The position numbers were made by a program, and so were the translations under genes. Positions 60,430 to 64,000 of a DNA stretch of 64,000 nt are shown one piece after another. The notes under the pieces were generated by a model, which searched no databases, had not been told where the DNA came from, and was given only the letters and a program-made list of their open reading frames with translations. The first letter of the stretch is position 1; every line of letters starts with the position of its first letter. The DNA is taken from NCBI RefSeq assembly GCF_026626705.1, contig NZ_JAPNKC010000001.1, forward strand, positions 7,644,001-7,708,000, given 5' to 3'. This DNA is from Pyxidicoccus sp. MSG2. GTDB lineage: Bacteria; Myxococcota; Myxococcia; Myxococcales; Myxococcaceae.

Positions 60430-63400
60430 CTACATGCCTCCCGCCTGATCCTCCTCCGCTTCCTCCTCCCCCTGCGGCGCTTCCTTCTTCTTCTTGATGG
60501 CCGACTCATCTTCTTCGGGGAGCCCAGGGGGCGGCTCTTCGTCCTCGAGTCCGTCCCGCTGGCTCCGGGTTCGCTTGGGCCTGTCCTTCACGGCGACGTC
60601 TGGGTCCACGGACGACGACGGTCGGAACGTGGCGAAGGCCCTCGACGACCTGTCCTTGTGTTTCTTGAGGGCGGACTCATCTTCGCCAGGAAGCCGCGCC
60701 TCCTCTTCCTCTCCCGCGAAGACGACCTTGTCCCGGTCGCTCCGCGTGCGCTTGAGCCGGTTCGGCGCGGGAAGGTCCCCGGACGCGGACAGGGACTGCG
60801 ACTCCTGCACGCCCTGCATCCCGTTGCCGTCCTCGCGGTCCTCGTCCTCCATCAGCGCCGAGGCCGGGATGACGTGGATCTCCTCGCAGCGCTTGCACAG
60901 GGCCTCCAGCCGCTTGCGCAGGTAGTCCAGTGTCCTGGGCGCATTCACGTCGAGCCTGCCCAGCTCAGTGCCCAGGACGATCTGGTGCTCCTCGTCCCGG
61001 GGGAGCACGAGCCTCCGGAACTGGCCGCTCTCCACCCGCCGGCTGAGCTCCTCCAGGTCTTCGTCGAGCATGGCCTTGTTCTTCTCGTAGTCGACGTCCG
61101 ACAGGAGCCCCGTCTCGGGTGACGAGGCCCCGGAGAAGAGCAGCGTCCTCAGGGACACGACGTTGGAGGCCCCCACGACACTCGTGCTGGAGTCGTCACC
61201 CAGGGCCGGAGCCTTGAGCATCGCGTCCGAGACTTCCTGCATGTAGAGGTCGGACGCCTGCTGCTGCACCACCGACGGCACGAGCACGGCCGCCTGCGGG
61301 ACGACCATCACCGTCCCCAGGCGCGCGTTCGCCCAGTCGATGAGCTCCTGGATTTTCTTCTGCAGGTGGGCCCACGTCTGGGGCGCTCCCGCCGGCAGGT
61401 CGGCGACCCCCGTCCCGATGTCGACGGTGTTGGTCGTGTGGTCCCACGGCACGACGAGCGTCATGTAGGCGCCGCTCTTGAGCAACTGGAGCGCCTCGTC
61501 GCAGTCCTCGTCGATGGCCTGCTGGTTCCTGGCCAGGTCCTTGTCCAGCATGCCCACCCCCGAGAACCAGCACGTGCGAATCCCGAGCGCATTCGGGTTC
61601 AGGCGGATGACGGCCTGGGTGGAGTGCTGCTCGCTCTTCTGCTGTCTGCTCTTCTTCTTCTCGACGTCGTTCTCACCGAAGAGGAAGAGGGCGTGGAGAT
61701 GATGGGCCGGCGTGTCCTTCTTGAAGTAGGTCGTGCTTGGCCACAGATGCACCGGACCCTTCAGCGGGGACGACGAGGCCCCCTGCGTGGGGCTGGAGGA
61801 CGCCTTGGCCTCGCTCTTCTGGGCAGGCTGCGGCACACCTTCCTCGGCGCGACGGCGGGGCGCGCAGAGGGGAATGAGCACGGGCGGTAGCGCCTCCTCC
61901 TCGGGGAGCGCCGCGCCCATGGGCCCCACGGCTTCGTAGTGCGTGTTCCCCAGGTTCGCGATCAGCAGCGTCCGCGCCGCTTCATGCCCCTCCGTGCGCG
62001 GCACGAAGTCCACGAGGTCCGTCCAGTACGAGGCGTTGCTCGTCCGGGCATGGAGGTCGAAGCGCACCCCGAACAGATGGGAGGCCGCCGCGAGCGCCAC
62101 GTGGTCTCCCCAGACGCCATCCCGGCTCATCGCCCGGAGGTACTGGCGCCATTCGTCCGTCCCGACGACGCGCCGGTACGCGAGCTGGTTCGGCCAGGCC
62201 TCGCGATGCCAGTCGAGCATCAACTCCATGTGCTGGCGGAAGGCCGCCACCGGGAGGGGGCCCACCAGCCCCCCGTCGTCCTGCACGGTCCCCGCGAGCA
62301 GGTCGTCCAGGTGGTTGACCACCGCCTGGCGCACGTCGGCATGGTGGCGCTCGGTGCCGAAGAGGAGCTGGGAGAGCGTGCGGAAGAGGCAGTTCCCGCC
62401 CCCCGCGTTGGGTACCCGCGCCTGACCGATGAACGTCAGGTAGGTGTCCAGCGAGACGCCGTTCGCGGCGCCCCTGCCGCCGCCATCCGACTCGAGGACG
62501 GGCCGCTTGCCCCAGAAGTCCGCCGTGTCGAACCCTTCCGCCCGCAGCACGTCGAGCGTCTCGCGCACCTGCATGGCGTCCGCCACCAGCGCGCCCGCAC
62601 GCGGGTGGTCCGCCTCGGGGACCCTGGCCGCGGCCTCCAGGATGTCGTCGAGCGCTCTCGTGGCCTCCTCGGCGGACCCCATGGACTTCTGGAAGGCGAG
62701 GCACAGCGCCTCCAGCGCCTCCAGCTCGGGGGAGCCCGTGGGCAGGAGCAGCGGCTCCTCCTCGATGACCAGCGCGTCCTGGCCGTTGTAGACGAGCTGG
62801 AGATCCGAGACGAGCGGCATGTGGTCGCTCAGCTTCTTCGCGGCCACCATCAGCGCTTCCCAGCGCGCGTCGTCCGAGCCCATGAGCTTCACGTCCGAGC
62901 CGCGAAGCTTGTCGAAGATGCGCTCTTCCTCCGGCAGCTCCCCGTCCTCCGTCTGGATGAGCCGCCAGAAGGGCTGCAGGTGCGTGGGCAGCAGCTTGCC
63001 GTGGATGAAGAAGAGTCCTTCCTCCTTCGCGTCGGCGAGGGCCATGGGGAACGGGATGACGAAGACCGATGACTGCTTCAGCGTCCAGCCATCCGCGCGC
63101 GGCGAGTACACGAGAATCTTGTCGTAGCCGCTCGCCCCGTAGCGCTGCTGCGGCGGGGTGACGAACGACTCGATGTAGCCCAGCAGCTCCTCGCCGGACG
63201 TGAGCGGTGCCTGCAGTTCGTGGCCCTTCGCGGTCTTGATTGGCGCGAATACCGCGGGGTTGATGTGCTCGTTGAGCAGCGTGCGCAGCAACTGGTGCGA
63301 GCCACCGCCAAAGTCGTGCTTGCTGTTGACGGCCCAGTCATCAAACACGCTCTTGGCGATGGTCGAGCGCTGGTCGGCCTGGGTGTAGAGGTGACTGGCA

Positions 63401-64000
63401 TCCGCGCCCGGTCCCAGCAGCGTCGCGAAGAACTGGTGGAACGAGAGCCGCGGGATGCAGGTGTCGATGTACGGCGTCTCGTCCGGCGCGCGCTCCTTCT
63501 TGGGCCTCGCGGTGTCGATGTTCAGGTCCGACAGGATGACCCCGAGCGACTTCTCCCGACGCTCGTCCTTGCAGTACTGGAGGAAGGTCGGGAAGTCCCT
63601 GCCCCGGGCTTCCTTGTTGCGGTCACCAGGAGCCGGCGGGTGCCAGGCGACGACGCCCACCGCCGGCGCGTCCTTCACCTTGGCCAGTCGCACCGGAATC
63701 CGGAGGGGCTCGCGCTTGGAGAAGAGGCTCTTGACGGGGCTCGCCGTCTCCGCGTCCTCTTCCTCCCCGCCTTCGTCCATCTCCAACACCCCCGCCGCTT
63801 CGGCGTCCTCCTGCCCGGCCCCGACCTCCATCTTCAAGGGCGCTGACTCCGAGTCCCGCCGCGCCACGTAGGCGCTGAGATAGGAGATCGCCGTGGCATC
63901 CACCTCCACCTTGGACTTGCGCCACAAGACGCCGTACGCCTCATCCTGCGTATAGAGCCCCTTGATGGGCTGGTCGGGGACCGTTTCGGGCCACGACGCA
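60430..64000 (-). CDS. OTU-type cysteine peptidase-containing giant protein, 5'-truncated
   Basis: The frame is open to the right edge, so the N-terminus is outside the window. The OTU domain spans about 62450-61925: VPNAGGGNCLFRTLSQLLFG with the catalytic Cys codon at 62389-62391, a WGDHVALAAASHLFGVRFDLH helix-strand, and LGNTHYEAVG with the His at 61939-61941. The usual Asp of DGNC is Gly here. Upstream it has no signal; downstream are two related regions sharing a beta-alpha pattern (VVxLRTxLFSGxxxxxxGxL and VSLRTLLFSG), then an acidic-basic tail with a duplicated KRTRSxRD...LPxEDESAxKKxK unit. An effector that removes ubiquitin-like modifiers is an inference. Confidence 0.8.
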   Translation of the reverse strand, partial: ASWPETVPDQPIKGLYTQDEAYGVLWRKSKVEVDATAISYLSAYVARRDSESAPLKMEVGAGQEDAEAAGVLEMDEGGEEEDAETASPVKSLFSKREPLRIPVRLAKVKDAPAVGVVAWHPPAPGDRNKEARGRDFPTFLQYCKDERREKSLGVILSDLNIDTARPKKERAPDETPYIDTCIPRLSFHQFFATLLGPGADASHLYTQADQRSTIAKSVFDDWAVNSKHDFGGGSHQLLRTLLNEHINPAVFAPIKTAKGHELQAPLTSGEELLGYIESFVTPPQQRYGASGYDKILVYSPRADGWTLKQSSVFVIPFPMALADAKEEGLFFIHGKLLPTHLQPFWRLIQTEDGELPEEERIFDKLRGSDVKLMGSDDARWEALMVAAKKLSDHMPLVSDLQLVYNGQDALVIEEEPLLLPTGSPELEALEALCLAFQKSMGSAEEATRALDDILEAAARVPEADHPRAGALVADAMQVRETLDVLRAEGFDTADFWGKRPVLESDGGGRGAANGVSLDTYLTFIGQARVPNAGGGNCLFRTLSQLLFGTERHHADVRQAVVNHLDDLLAGTVQDDGGLVGPLPVAAFRQHMELMLDWHREAWPNQLAYRRVVGTDEWRQYLRAMSRDGVWGDHVALAAASHLFGVRFDLHARTSNASYWTDLVDFVPRTEGHEAARTLLIANLGNTHYEAVGPMGAALPEEEALPPVLIPLCAPRRRAEEGVPQPAQKSEAKASSSPTQGASSSPLKGPVHLWPSTTYFKKDTPAHHLHALFLFGENDVEKKKSRQQKSEQHSTQAVIRLNPNALGIRTCWFSGVGMLDKDLARNQQAIDEDCDEALQLLKSGAYMTLVVPWDHTTNTVDIGTGVADLPAGAPQTWAHLQKKIQELIDWANARLGTVMVVPQAAVLVPSVVQQQASDLYMQEVSDAMLKAPALGDDSSTSVVGASNVVSLRTLLFSGASSPETGLLSDVDYEKNKAMLDEDLEELSRRVESGQFRRLVLPRDEEHQIVLGTELGRLDVNAPRTLDYLRKRLEALCKRCEEIHVIPASALMEDEDREDGNGMQGVQESQSLSASGDLPAPNRLKRTRSDRDKVVFAGEEEEARLPGEDESALKKHKDRSSRAFATFRPSSSVDPDVAVKDRPKRTRSQRDGLEDEEPPPGLPEEDESAIKKKKEAPQGEEEAEEDQAGGM

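Overview
The window is very G+C-rich with strong third-position G/C bias. It encodes many long secreted or lipoprotein-anchored repeat proteins, Ser/Thr protein kinases and a modular NRPS-PKS cluster. This points to a predatory soil myxobacterium of the Myxococcaceae (Myxococcus/Corallococcus/Pyxidicoccus type). That placement rests on gene content, not on a search. No tRNA, rRNA, CRISPR array or intact insertion sequence was seen.

Layout. 1-12.6 kb holds surface and secreted proteins: an Nbr1/FW-type Ig repeat protein cut by the left edge, a 1,893-residue kelch/Ig lipoprotein, a duplicated parallel beta-helix protein, and a translationally coupled secreted coiled-coil protein with a nuclease-like C-terminus. 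12.6-16.6 kb holds small metabolic genes (VOC protein, TIGR00027-type methyltransferase, cupin) and a pectin-acetylesterase-like lipoprotein. 16.7-25.9 kb is the most unusual part. Two copies of a Ser/Thr kinase gene, one intact and one frameshifted and truncated, lie in the same orientation around two genes: an Mrr-nuclease/STAND-NTPase-like protein and a DUF262-AlbA_2 (Schlafen-type) fusion. The arrangement reads as a small defence island between direct repeats.

25.9-31.4 kb holds a serine hydrolase and three regulator/target sets: PadR with DUF1048 behind a 44-bp palindrome, MerR divergent from a methyltransferase across a SoxR-box-like operator, and an XRE regulator divergent from an NAD-binding reductase. 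31.5-42 kb returns to envelope proteins: a ten-fold PPC-like lipoprotein, a Tat-exported dimethylformamidase-beta-like protein, several small Cys-rich or secreted proteins, and a DUF4239 membrane protein.

42.3-52.9 kb is a four-gene hybrid cluster, A-T-C-A-T / KS-AT-ACP / thioesterase / acyl-CoA dehydrogenase. All three junctions are ATGA overlaps, so it is probably a single transcription and translation unit making a short peptide-polyketide.

52.9-64 kb holds an amidohydrolase, a YhhN family protein, a 2OG-Fe(II) oxygenase, an SDR, an M4-like metalloprotease with a CUB-like tail, a MAPEG protein, and a very large protein running off the right edge that contains an OTU-type cysteine peptidase domain and repeated basic tail motifs.
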